Shown: positions 1 to 6,573, numbered from the stretch's first letter. The stretch is 13,767 nucleotides of DNA from Candidatus Hydrogenedentota bacterium (GCA_011046175.1 DSBB01000140.1:1-13767); one strand, 5' to 3'. A program made the numbers and translations. The notes: generated by a model from the sequence alone, not told the origin.

Positions 1-145
1 CGCCCAACGGAAGCGAGACGGGACTGTCCCTGTTTTACGATCCCTCAAGCGAGCGCCCAACGGAAGCGAGACGGGACTGTCCCTGTTTTACGATTCCTCA
101 AGCGAGCGCCCAACGGAAGCGAGACGGGACTGTCCCTGTTTTACG
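1..145. repeat. 53-bp tandem repeat array, 2.7 copies
   Basis: Direct tandem copies lie at 1-53, 54-106 and 107-145 (the last stops after 39 bases). Copies 1 and 2 differ at one position near base 42 of the unit. Each unit carries the near-perfect palindrome GGGACTGTCCC followed by TGTTTTACG. The copies abut with no unique spacers, and the array may continue left of the window. A diverged copy in the opposite orientation sits at 6687-6732. The palindromic core and the dispersal suggest a REP-like mobile repeat family. This is inferred from sequence only. Confidence 0.9.
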
Positions 146-152
146 CCCAGTA

Positions 153-242
153 TTTTGTAGTGTAGGATAAGTAGGACAGGAGTGATAACCTGCAACAATC
201 ATCGTCCTACACGTCCTACCTATCCTACCTATCCTACAAAAC
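153..242. repeat. Inverted GTAGGATAG-type repeat tract at the 3' end of the M15 peptidase gene
   Basis: The arm at 162-177 (GTAGGATAAGTAGGAC) pairs with 213-228 (GTCCTACCTATCCTAC) at 15 of 16 positions around a 35-base loop. The TTTTGTAG flank at 153-160 also recurs inverted near 235-242. The right arm continues as an 8-bp tandem (CCTACCTAT) that covers the peptidase stop codon at 229-231. It could fold as a hairpin after the last gene of the cassette, but it has no clear U-tract on the minus strand, so a terminator role is only possible. Confidence 0.75.
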
Positions 243-696
243 AAACTCGCTCCCGCATGTCCGCATGGACATGCCCGTCCTGATAATCGTACTTCACAAA
301 ATCGAAATAGCGGCGGCACACCGCGCCCACAACCTCCTGCGGCACGCGGCTGCGCGTCCGCGCCACCACCGCGACCAGGTCCACCGCAATCCCGCCGAAC
401 TCGGCCAAATGCCGCGAACGCCGCGCCACCAGTCCGCCCGCGTCCGTCCAGCCATACCGCGCCGCAAGCCGCTGCAGGTCGTCCGGTGTGCGCACCGCGT
501 CCGTAATCAACACCCACACCGTCTCGCCGTATCGCGCGTACAGGTCGCGCCGCGTCAACTCCAGCGCCGTGAGCGCGCTCCGATGAATCATCGCCAGTCC
601 GTCGCGATTCTCGAACTCGCGCAGTTTGAAATGGCTCACCGCCTCGCCGTCCAGCAGGGTCAGCAGCGGTATGTCGTTGCGTCCAGTTGTTGACAT
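229..696 (-). CDS. M15-family metallopeptidase (D-Ala-D-Ala carboxypeptidase-like), likely phage peptidoglycan hydrolase
   Basis: The 155-residue protein has the zinc-binding layout of small M15 peptidases. The segment SRHLAEFGGIAVDLVA (residues 94-109) supplies His96 and Asp106. DGHVHAD (140-146) supplies the second histidine cluster, His142/His144. The N-terminus (FKLREFENRDG, 23-33) is the usual opening of phage M15_3 proteins. The family cleaves peptide cross-links in peptidoglycan. As the last gene of the structural cassette, directly after the fibre-like gene, it is probably the endolysin or a tail-associated lysin. No signal peptide is visible. The start ATG at 696 has an AAAGGAG site nine bases or so upstream. 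The stop codon lies inside a short tandem repeat, so the last one or two residues are repeat-encoded. The M15-type fold is fairly sure; the bond cleaved is inferred. Confidence 0.82.
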   Translation of the reverse strand: MSTTGRNDIPLLTLLDGEAVSHFKLREFENRDGLAMIHRSALTALELTRRDLYARYGETVWVLITDAVRTPDDLQRLAARYGWTDAGGLVARRSRHLAEFGGIAVDLVAVVARTRSRVPQEVVGAVCRRYFDFVKYDYQDGHVHADMRERVCFVG

Positions 697-712
697 GATG
701 TTCTCCTTTGAG

Positions 713-844
713 TAGGGTTTCGGGTTTCGGGTCGGACAGGTCGGACGGGCCGGACGGGTCGGACAGGTCGGACGGCACTACTTGTCGGCGCCGCGCTCTT
801 ACCCCTCTTCCCGAAACCCGAAACCCGAAACCCGAAACCCTAAA
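713..844. repeat. Composite spacer: inverted 7-bp TTTCGGG arrays around a 9-bp GGTCGGACA array
   Basis: TTTCGGG-type units at 713-731 (opening TAGGG) face five inverted CCCGAAA units at 810-844, the last being CCCTAAA. Between them are five 9-bp units at 730-774 (GGTCGGACA or GGTCGGACG, with one GGCCGGACG). The 810-844 array contains the stop codon (840-842) of the upstream fibre-like gene. The 713 end stops a few bases before the AAAGGAG of the M15 gene. The two 7-bp arrays could pair as a long stem in the mRNA. The whole spacer is thus almost pure repeat. Confidence 0.9.
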
Positions 845-1358
845 ACAACACCCGCGCATCCTCGATATACCCGTTCACGCCGTCGTCGCTGTTCTTGATG
901 GACGCCATGCCGACGCGCAGATGCAGCAGCGCCAGGGGCAGGCAATCCTCGTCAGCATCAGGCGGCGGCGGCGCGGCGTCTTCTTCGCCTTCCTTGATGA
1001 CGTATGTCCAGTCGCTCAACCGCGCCTGCACCAAATCAATGCGCTGGTCTGCGGACGGCGCAACCACCGGCAGCAACTCCACCGCTTCCTCCATCGCGAA
1101 GGGCATCCCCGAAATGAAGGCGTACCCCGGCAACACCTTCACAGCAGGCGCGGGCGGCGTCAACGCCACTACCTGCAATCCATCAAGCGCGTCACCCAGC
1201 GCCCCGTCGCCGCCGCCGAATGCTTCGTTGATGAGCCGGTACGCCAGTTCCAGCGCGTAGGCAATGCGGTCGTCCCAGCCGTTCATCTTCGCGGAAGCAA
1301 CCGGACGCTCGCCGTACTCCCAGCGCGTGCGCAGATAGGCTTTTCCTTTTTCAGACAT
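840..1358 (-). CDS. Phage tail fibre / receptor-binding-like structural protein
   Basis: The 172-residue protein has the pattern seen at the N-terminus of many siphophage fibre or baseplate proteins. A GDG-rich segment (about 49-58) is followed by a beta-rich stretch with VLPGYAFISGMPF (75-87), an RIDLVQARL motif (106-114), and LPLALLHLRVG (139-149). It ends in GYIEDARVLF (163-172), which matches the usual 'dI.D.R' ending. There is no catalytic motif. In such proteins this region attaches the fibre to the tail tip, while a longer C-terminus binds the host; here the C-terminus is absent or very short. It sits between the tail hub and the M15 peptidase, where a receptor-binding protein is expected. 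The ATG at 1358 follows AAGGAGAGAACC. The stop codon lies in the last unit of a 7-bp repeat. The structural role is likely; the exact part is unknown. Confidence 0.65.
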   Translation of the reverse strand: MSEKGKAYLRTRWEYGERPVASAKMNGWDDRIAYALELAYRLINEAFGGGDGALGDALDGLQVVALTPPAPAVKVLPGYAFISGMPFAMEEAVELLPVVAPSADQRIDLVQARLSDWTYVIKEGEEDAAPPPPDADEDCLPLALLHLRVGMASIKNSDDGVNGYIEDARVLF

Positions 1359-1370
1359 GGTTCTCTCCTT

Positions 1371-1431
1371 CTGATCGGACAGATCGGACCGATCCGACTG
1401 ATTTTTCTTCCCCTATACCCTATACCCTAAA
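1371..1431. repeat. Spacer repeat: GATCGGAC units plus three CCCTATA units
   Basis: GATCGGAC-like units fill 1373-1399 and include the perfect 13-bp palindrome GATCGGACCGATC at 1382-1394. Three 7-bp units (CCCTATA, CCCTATA, CCCTAAA) occupy 1411-1431 and overlap the 3' end of the hub gene, including its stop codon at 1413-1415. The final residues LGYRV of the hub protein are encoded by this tract. The tract reaches to within a few bases of the AAGGAG of the fibre-like gene. Confidence 0.88.
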
Positions 1432-3167
1432 TAAAATATCGCCTGGTCAAGTCCCGCCAGCGGCTCGTCAAGCCTCAGCGCAAACAGTTTCTCGCCTTCG
1501 GAACGGATGCGGCGGAGCATGGCCAGCGGCGCGGCCACGGAACGCAACGGCGCGGACAGCGTCGCTTGCGTCCAGGCGTCCTTGCCCTGCATGAAATGGC
1601 GCACTTCGTGGACGCGCCCCGCGAGCGCGTCATCGAGCAGACCGCCCCACTCCTCCGCAAGGCTTCGCGCCCGGCGCGACAGCGGCGCGCCCGCCACGGA
1701 CACCAGCGCCCCAGGCGACAGTTCCGGCGCGCCGTCGAAAAAGGTAAGCGTGATGACCGGCGCCGGATACGCCAGGTCGTCAAGCAGGCCGTCGGCAAGA
1801 CGCTGCATGTCGGTTTCATCGCCCAGCCACGCCGCGTCAATGCCCGCGCCGTGCAAGCCGTACGCACCGATGCTTTCGCCGCGATGCGCCACGAGTCGTT
1901 CCGGCGCGATGACGCGGTTGCCCGACAACGCCAGCCAGTTCGTCATCCCTTTGCTGCTGAACCCGGATGTTACCGCCATCGCGTCGGCGCGATACTCGTA
2001 ACGGTAATCGAAGATTGCGCCGTCGCGCAGGCTGACCGTCAATTCAGGGCTGACGGAAAATACATAACCGCCCGCGAGGTACGCCAGCAGCGTCAGCCCT
2101 TCCATGGCGCCGCAGTCCAGATCAAGAGCATGTATCTCCTGTCCTATCTCCGGGTATGACTGTCCGTGCGCGTCCGTGTAAGAAAAAAACTCCTTCAACC
2201 GGTGTTCCGGCGCGTGATACTGTCCGTCCGCGTACAGGTACACATCGGCAAGCCCCTGCTCCACCAGCGCGGCGCTGAAACATTCGCCGCCGCCGTAGAC
2301 CAGTCCTATGTACCGGCCATATGCGTCCACGCGATCATCAAACGCGCCGCTGCTGTCGCGGTGCGGATTCAACTCAATGTGGGAAATGCCCTTCGTGTCC
2401 AGCAGCTGTTGCAGGAACGCTTGCGCCCGGTCGGCGCGAATTTTGTACGCGCTGTTTGCGTAGCGCTCCGCCGTCCACAGCGCTGTTTCCGGATGCCGTT
2501 TCCAAGCATGGTTGTTCAGCGCCAGTTCGTCCGCGTCAATCATCATCATGCGCAGTTCCGGCCAAGCGGCGCCGTCCACCACCAGCCCGGCGATGGTGTC
2601 GCCGTCCTTGGCATACGCGCCGCTCGCGTCTATCCTGTCCGCGCCCACCCACTGGCCTTCGCTGACGCCGCCTGTCTCCAGTTCATTCTCCGGCGAGATG
2701 CGGCCAACAAGCTTCGTGTATTCCCGTTGCGCCCCGTCCGGATACGCTTCATGATCAACGAGATAATGGAGGGGGCCGGGCGCGCGGTTGATGATGTCGA
2801 GAAAGGCTTCCTCCAGCGTCACGCCCGCGTACACGCGGCGCACCCGCGTGTTGCCTTCCAGTTGCGGCGTGTCCGCTTCCACGCGCATCAGGTCGCGTAC
2901 GGGAGCGCGGGTATTGTATTCAGGCTGGAAATCCGCGTCCCAGCCAAACCCGACGCGCGCAACCTCGTAGCGCCGAAGCCGCGACCCGTTGATATACAGG
3001 TCAACCGCGCAGCCCGGCCCGAAACCGTCCACATGGGGGAGTACGCACCGAAGCGTGTCCGCGCGATCCGCAACGCCGCAAGTCGCTTCCAGTGAGTGCG
3101 CCTCGTTGAACACGGCGATGCGCTGACGCCAGGCGTCCAGCAGTTCAATGCGACAACGCATACTCAT
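1413..3167 (-). CDS. Phage tail hub (Tal/gp27-like) protein with an inserted staphylococcal-nuclease domain
   Basis: The 584-residue protein has tail-hub-like N- and C-terminal parts (about 1-165 and 345-560; the latter holds a typical SIGAYGL segment and a 'L.PGALVSV' segment). Between them lies an SNase domain at about 180-330. Every key SNase residue can be found: the DGDT metal loop (188-191), RMMMIDADE (206-214), which aligns without gaps to the family's R35-D40-E43 segment, and DAYGRYIGLVY (281-291), whose Arg285 matches R87, followed by ALVEQGLADVY. The family cleaves DNA and RNA using calcium. Compared with SNase there is a 27-residue insertion between the E43 and R87 positions. The start chosen is the ATG at 3167, in an ATGA overlap with the Dit-like gene and after GGGAG; a GTG at 3173 would add two residues. 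The C-terminus runs into a spacer repeat. Nuclease activity and its target are inferred. Confidence 0.85.
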   Translation of the reverse strand: MSMRCRIELLDAWRQRIAVFNEAHSLEATCGVADRADTLRCVLPHVDGFGPGCAVDLYINGSRLRRYEVARVGFGWDADFQPEYNTRAPVRDLMRVEADTPQLEGNTRVRRVYAGVTLEEAFLDIINRAPGPLHYLVDHEAYPDGAQREYTKLVGRISPENELETGGVSEGQWVGADRIDASGAYAKDGDTIAGLVVDGAAWPELRMMMIDADELALNNHAWKRHPETALWTAERYANSAYKIRADRAQAFLQQLLDTKGISHIELNPHRDSSGAFDDRVDAYGRYIGLVYGGGECFSAALVEQGLADVYLYADGQYHAPEHRLKEFFSYTDAHGQSYPEIGQEIHALDLDCGAMEGLTLLAYLAGGYVFSVSPELTVSLRDGAIFDYRYEYRADAMAVTSGFSSKGMTNWLALSGNRVIAPERLVAHRGESIGAYGLHGAGIDAAWLGDETDMQRLADGLLDDLAYPAPVITLTFFDGAPELSPGALVSVAGAPLSRRARSLAEEWGGLLDDALAGRVHEVRHFMQGKDAWTQATLSAPLRSVAAPLAMLRRIRSEGEKLFALRLDEPLAGLDQAIFYLGYRV

Positions 3168-3847
3168 AGCCACCGCTCCCGCCAGCGCAGCGCGAGCGCT
3201 CCCGCCTGCGCCCCGTCCTCATCCGCCGCGAAGGAAACCGTTGTCGGTTGCGGCGCGATTTCGAGGAACTCGCCCGACGCCTGGGACGACACGTCCGCGC
3301 CGTTCAGAAACACCTTGCGCGCAACGCTGTCAACATCAAGCGCGGCGCCGTCGGGGATCATGCCCGCGTAGGACAGGGTGCGCATACCGTCGCTGAATTG
3401 AGGCAGCAGCACCAGCCCCGACGCGGTGAAGGTCAGCGACAACGGCGTAATCAGGGACCCGCCGCTTGCGATCTCACAGACCGCGCCGTTCCCGACGACC
3501 GCCTCCTCATGCGTTTGTATATCGTCGCCCTCCTCCCAGGGCGTAAGCCCTTCGAGTTCCAGCGTGAACGCGCCGGCAATCGCATCGTCGTTTCGCGTGC
3601 GCTCGAAACCGCGCAGCCGCACCGCCACAGAACGCTCCGGGCGCAGCCGCAACAACACCGGTTCCGGCGCAAGCGCCGCGCCCGCGAGCGCGTCCAGCGC
3701 TTCGGTCAATTGCGCCGATGTCTCGAAGGTGTCCGCCGCGCCGCGGATGACGATGTGCCGCTGCCAGCGCCCCTTTTCGTAGCGCTGCTTTTCCGTTACG
3801 GCGGCACGCCACTGTTCCAGCGCGAACCCGCCCAAAGTAGGTGTCAT
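3164..3847 (-). CDS. Dit-like distal tail protein
   Basis: The 227-residue protein has the two-part layout of siphophage Dit proteins. An N-terminal beta domain (RHIVIRGAADTF, 29-40) ends at LTPWEEGDD (125-133), where Dit proteins usually have a 'DP..' linker. The C-terminal part carries AALDVDSVARKVFLNGADVS (173-192) and a final GEFLEIAPQPTTVSF segment, matching the 'l.iD...r.v..nG' and 'g.f..l.pG.n.i' pattern of the galectin-like domain. Dit forms the ring linking the tail tube to the hub, and the next gene is the hub, joined by a 4-bp ATGA overlap that implies translational coupling. The ATG at 3847 has AGGAGGT nine bases upstream. No tail tube or tape-measure gene comes before it, which is odd for a siphophage. 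The family is inferred from pattern and gene order. Confidence 0.72.
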   Translation of the reverse strand: MTPTLGGFALEQWRAAVTEKQRYEKGRWQRHIVIRGAADTFETSAQLTEALDALAGAALAPEPVLLRLRPERSVAVRLRGFERTRNDDAIAGAFTLELEGLTPWEEGDDIQTHEEAVVGNGAVCEIASGGSLITPLSLTFTASGLVLLPQFSDGMRTLSYAGMIPDGAALDVDSVARKVFLNGADVSSQASGEFLEIAPQPTTVSFAADEDGAQAGALALRWRERWL

Positions 3848-3883
3848 GATGACAAGACCTCCTGTAGTCTTTGCGTTTAGTTC

Positions 3884-3916
3884 TGATCCGTCTGATCCGC
3901 CTGATCCGTCCGATCA
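3884..3916. repeat. 9-bp TGATCCGTC tandem repeat over the stop codon of the connector-like gene
   Basis: Three 9-bp units (TGATCCGTC, TGATCCGCC, TGATCCGTC) are followed by CGATCA. On the minus strand the tract begins at the TGA stop (3914-3916) of the upstream gene and stops before the AGGAGGT of the Dit-like gene. The unit resembles the GGTCGGACA and GATCGGAC units of the neighbouring spacers and shares the CGGA core. Confidence 0.88.
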
Positions 3917-4315
3917 TTTCACGCCCGCAGTTAACAGCGCCGGCGTTTCCGTCTTCGCGCCGTGCCGCAACCAGGGCTTCAGCAATTCCAGCGCCTCCGC
4001 CTCAGCCGCGTCCGCCACGGCAAGTATTGCGGGAAAGCGCTTCCCCGTCTCCAGTTGATGTCCCGCAAGGCGCGCCTCCCGTTTGTCCAGCGCAAGCCGC
4101 GACGACAGCGACCGCAGCAAAGCCGCGCCCGCGAGCAGCGTTTCCGCCACGACCACCGGTTCCGGCGGCGCTTCCAGATATTCCTCGCGGATGCGGGCAA
4201 TCACAACGCTGTGGGCGTGTTCGATGCTGGCTTCAATCAGTTCGGTGGTTACCTCGGCGAGATTGTCGAGTTGAAACTTGACGCGCAACATCTCCTCGGT
4301 TGCGTAAGCGGTCAT
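3914..4315 (-). CDS. Head-tail connector / adaptor-like phage protein
   Basis: The 133-residue, mostly alpha-helical protein begins MTAYATEEMLRVKF and continues with helical segments such as TTELIEASIEHAHSVVIARI (19-38) and AEALELLKPWLRHG (107-120). Its size, helical character and place directly after the major capsid gene fit gp6-, gp36- or DUF1320-type connector proteins, which close the portal and join the tail. There is no catalytic motif. The ATG at 4315 has an AAGGGAAA ribosome site. The stop codon lies in a 9-bp repeat tract. The assignment rests mainly on position and general character, so it could be another small head protein. Confidence 0.58.
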   Translation of the reverse strand: MTAYATEEMLRVKFQLDNLAEVTTELIEASIEHAHSVVIARIREEYLEAPPEPVVVAETLLAGAALLRSLSSRLALDKREARLAGHQLETGKRFPAILAVADAAEAEALELLKPWLRHGAKTETPALLTAGVK

Positions 4316-4338
4316 GGCGTTTCCCTTTCATGCGTTGC

Positions 4339-4365
4339 CGGGGACGGCGATTCGCGCCGCCCCCG
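4339..4365 (-). promoter_or_regulatory. GC-rich hairpin after the major capsid gene
   Basis: The arms at 4339-4349 and 4355-4365 (CGGGGACGGCG against CGCCGCCCCCG) pair at 10 of 11 positions around the loop ATTCG. It starts 13 bases after the capsid gene stop codon and ends about 20 bases before the next ribosome site. No U-tract follows. It may stabilise the capsid message or reduce readthrough into the connector gene, as expected for an abundantly made capsid protein. The function is inferred. Confidence 0.55.
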
Positions 4366-4378
4366 ACGTGCGCCCCCG

Positions 4379-5425
4379 TTACCAGTTGTTCTTAACCACA
4401 ATACGCGCTTTTTCATAGACAATCGCGAAGTCGGTCACGATGGTCATGTAGGCGCGGTCCCACTGCTGATTGATCAGTTTGTCGTTCTCAAGCAACAGTT
4501 CCTGCTCGGTCAGTTTCTGCACGGCGTAGCCCGCGTCCATAAAGGTCATCTTCGTTTCCGGATGGCTTGACATGGGCACAAGTTTCATGCCCAGAGGCGT
4601 GGGGAACGCGCCCGTTTTCGCGAAATCAAACAACGGCGTGTTTGCCGCCGGATGCTCCAGCGTAAGCACCGTGCCGGTCGTCAGCGGTCCTGCCAAAATA
4701 TGCGTGGGCGTGAAATGGTTCTGAAGCAGCAGCGCCAAGTGTCCGAGCACAAGGTCGGCATACTGCCAGTTGCCCGACGCGTGGGAATTGAATTCTTCCG
4801 GCTCGGTCTCGCCGGAGCCGTCGCCCGACACCAGCACCTCGGTGAGCCGCGCGTCCAGATTGCGCCCGAGACGCTCGCCCATGCGGCGCATGTGTACGCG
4901 GAGCATATCCACCGACATGCGCCGGATAACCTCATAGGACGCGATGACGCCGCGCCCCTTTTTGTCCAAGCGAACCACCCGGTCGCCGTAGCGGATGACG
5001 CTCTCCGGAATGGCCGCGCCCTCGGCGACGCTGCGCAACTCTTCTTCGTCCGGGTCTTCATTCACATACGGCATGTCGTACACCGGCCCGCTGATCCGCT
5101 CGTCGCGCACAATCAGTTCCGGGTAACGCGGCTTCCGGCGCAGCCCCGCCAACACTGCCTCGCGCACCACTTCCGGGAACAGCCATTTCGCGTCCGGGTC
5201 GCTGTGGAAAAAGCGCTCCACGGTGATGCGCTGCAAATCCACGCCGAACTCTTTCGCGCAATAGTCGTCCAGGCTCGTGTCCAGCGCGCGGAAAAACTGC
5301 CCGTGCGTCAGGTCAAGCCCCTCGAGCGTCTCGTACAACGCGCGCCCGCGCAGCGCCGCAAGCCGGTCGTTGTCCTGGCTCAAAAAGCGCATCTGTTCCT
5401 GCATCAATGCATCTCGTTGACTCAT
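4379..5425 (-). CDS. Phage major capsid protein, HK97-fold-like
   Basis: The 348-residue protein matches the length and layout of HK97-type capsid proteins. It has a charged helical N-terminus (1-60), an extended loop region with RISGPVYDMPYVNEDPDEEE (about 109-128), then a segment of P/A-domain type (KKGRGVIASYEVIRRMSVDM, 154-173). A conserved-looking C-terminal part contains PLGMKLVPMSS (276-286) and a final DFAIVYEKARIVV strand. It lies right after the decoration-like gene and before the connector, as in head modules. The ATG at 5425 follows TAGGAGG, and the upstream stop codon is part of that ribosome site, so translation is probably coupled. A prohead protease is encoded upstream, but no obvious separate scaffold domain was identified. 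It could also be an encapsulin-like shell protein, though the portal argues for a phage-type head. Confidence 0.78.
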   Translation of the reverse strand: MSQRDALMQEQMRFLSQDNDRLAALRGRALYETLEGLDLTHGQFFRALDTSLDDYCAKEFGVDLQRITVERFFHSDPDAKWLFPEVVREAVLAGLRRKPRYPELIVRDERISGPVYDMPYVNEDPDEEELRSVAEGAAIPESVIRYGDRVVRLDKKGRGVIASYEVIRRMSVDMLRVHMRRMGERLGRNLDARLTEVLVSGDGSGETEPEEFNSHASGNWQYADLVLGHLALLLQNHFTPTHILAGPLTTGTVLTLEHPAANTPLFDFAKTGAFPTPLGMKLVPMSSHPETKMTFMDAGYAVQKLTEQELLLENDKLINQQWDRAYMTIVTDFAIVYEKARIVVKNNW

Positions 5426-5437
5426 CGTTGTTTCCTC

Positions 5438-5809
5438 CTACAGCAGCGCTTCAAGCGTACCCGCTTCATTGTTTACCTTTACAATCAGGCCGACGCCCGC
5501 GCCCGCCTGCACAACGCCGGCGCCGACCGCCCCGACCACGCCCGATTCGCCGTCCACTTCGGGCGCCTCGCCCGTGAACGCGAAGTCGCATATTCCGCGC
5601 ACGCGCACCGGAACCGCCGCGTCGTTGCGCCAACAGTCCGCCAGCGCCTGCCCGAAGATGCGATCGCCGTCTTCGAGCGCGTTGTCTATCTCGTACGCGC
5701 CGACCAGTTTCACCGCGTCGCCGCCCTTGATGTCCACCTCACCGGAGGACGCCGTCTTGCAGGTGATGATCAGTTCGGTCACCGGCCCGCCAAAATCTCC
5801 ATAAGCCAT
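5438..5809 (-). CDS. Capsid decoration / cement-like protein
   Basis: The 123-residue beta-rich protein resembles DUF2190-type capsid cement proteins. It has GDAVKLVGAYEI (33-44), GDRIFGQAL (50-58), a VPVRVRGICDFAF strand (66-78), a glycine- and valine-rich segment GVVGAVGAGVVQAG (89-102), and a final VKVNNEAGTLEALL. Such proteins sit on the outside of HK97-type shells and brace them. It directly precedes the major capsid gene with 12 bases between them. The start chosen is the ATG at 5809 (MAYGDFGG), which has AAAGGAA upstream; a longer reading to 5860 would run into a repeat tract and lacks such a site. The family call rests on pattern and gene order. Confidence 0.65.
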   Translation of the reverse strand: MAYGDFGGPVTELIITCKTASSGEVDIKGGDAVKLVGAYEIDNALEDGDRIFGQALADCWRNDAAVPVRVRGICDFAFTGEAPEVDGESGVVGAVGAGVVQAGAGVGLIVKVNNEAGTLEALL

Positions 5810-5836
5810 GATGTGTTCCTTTCGTTGTGGTTTGTT

Positions 5837-5868
5837 GATCAGACCGATCCGTCTGATCAATCCGATCC
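5837..5868. repeat. GATCAGAC/GTCTGATC inverted repeat over the stop codon of the LigD-like gene
   Basis: Perfect 8-bp arms GATCAGAC (5837-5844) and GTCTGATC (5851-5858) flank CGATCC, and a further ATCCGATCC follows to 5868. The tract contains the TGA stop (5857-5859) of the LigD-like gene and encodes its last residues (NGSD). It is built from the same GATCCGTC-type unit as the tract at 3884-3916. Confidence 0.85.
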
Positions 5869-6573
5869 GTTTTGCATCCCCAAAATACGCATGGCGCGCC
5901 GGGCGCGTTCCCCGCGCGCGGGTTGATCGAAGCGCAGCGGCTCCGGACGCGACACCGGCGCGGGCGGATGCGCCCGGTCATACCGCGCCTCCACCGCCGC
6001 CAACTGTGCGCCGATCTCGCGCAGGGTCAAGCCGCCCAGCAGTTCGCGCCAGGCGCTCTCGTCAAAACTTGCCCCGTCCAGTTCGCGGCTCAACCCGCAG
6101 AACCGCGCAATGGCGTTGCGCCGCGCCGCGAGACCGTCTTCCAGCAACGCGGGCAGTCTGTCCATCGTGAGCCGCTGCTCTTTCGCAAAGGCTGCCAAGG
6201 TGCGGACCTCTTCCGCCGTCGGCGCGTCGCACCGCTCGAAGCGGATGACGACCGTCGCATCCGCGCCATGCAGCGCCAATTCGCGACAGCGTTTGTCGGA
6301 CACCCGCCACTGATAGGTTCCGGCGAGCACCCGTTGCGCGTCGCCGTCCTGTTCGAGCCAGCCTTTCGGGTGGGGCATCTTCTCCGTCGCCCAGCATCCC
6401 GTTGCCAGCGTCTCGCCCGTAATGCGGAACCCCAGCAGGCAGTTGCCGTCCTCCAGCCGCAGATCATGATGCGCGCCCGAGGCGTCCTCATGCCGGTGCA
6501 GCACAAAGCGCGGCGCGTCCGCAACCGCCGCTTCCGGTTCCCGTCGCGTCATTTCCGTTATCTGCCAGTACAT
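5857..6573 (-). CDS. Stand-alone LigD-type 3'-phosphoesterase-domain-like protein
   Basis: The N-terminal half (about 20-115) of this 238-residue protein resembles the PE (LigD_N) domain of bacterial NHEJ ligase D. RFVLHRHED gives His28, and HHDLRLED (35-42) gives His35/36, Asp37, Arg39 and Glu41, close to the family's 'H.....HYD.RLE' pattern with one extra residue. KMPHPKGW (65-72) may supply the later His, and VLAGTYQW (82-89) matches the 'ip.GeYGaG' segment. In LigD this domain trims 3' ribonucleotides and phosphates at DNA ends. Polymerase and ligase domains are absent. The C-terminal half (about 120-238) is helical and unrecognised. The ATG at 6573 follows AAGGAGAACAAC. The gene lies inside the head module, between the XhlA-like and decoration-like genes, an unusual place for such an enzyme. 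The domain call is fairly good; activity is unproven. Confidence 0.68.
   Translation of the reverse strand: MYWQITEMTRREPEAAVADAPRFVLHRHEDASGAHHDLRLEDGNCLLGFRITGETLATGCWATEKMPHPKGWLEQDGDAQRVLAGTYQWRVSDKRCRELALHGADATVVIRFERCDAPTAEEVRTLAAFAKEQRLTMDRLPALLEDGLAARRNAIARFCGLSRELDGASFDESAWRELLGGLTLREIGAQLAAVEARYDRAHPPAPVSRPEPLRFDQPARGERARRAMRILGMQNGSD

Noticed and set aside
1..145. CRISPR array
   Set aside because: The 53-bp units abut directly with no unique spacers, and no cas gene is in the window.
810..844. Telomere sequence or plant/eukaryotic contamination
   Set aside because: The 7-bp units are few, internal, and lie between intact bacterial-type genes with Shine-Dalgarno sites.
98..859. 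Long minus-strand reading frame through 98-859 as a gene
   Set aside because: It reads through the repeat tracts and overlaps the well-supported M15 peptidase in another frame; its composition is low-complexity Arg/Gly/Ser.
2166..3095. Plus-strand open frames opposite the hub gene (and similar ones at 265-693, 708-1430, 3248-3880 and 4652-5926)
   Set aside because: They are antisense shadows of GC-rich minus-strand genes, rich in Arg, His and Gln, with no recognisable motifs or ribosome sites.
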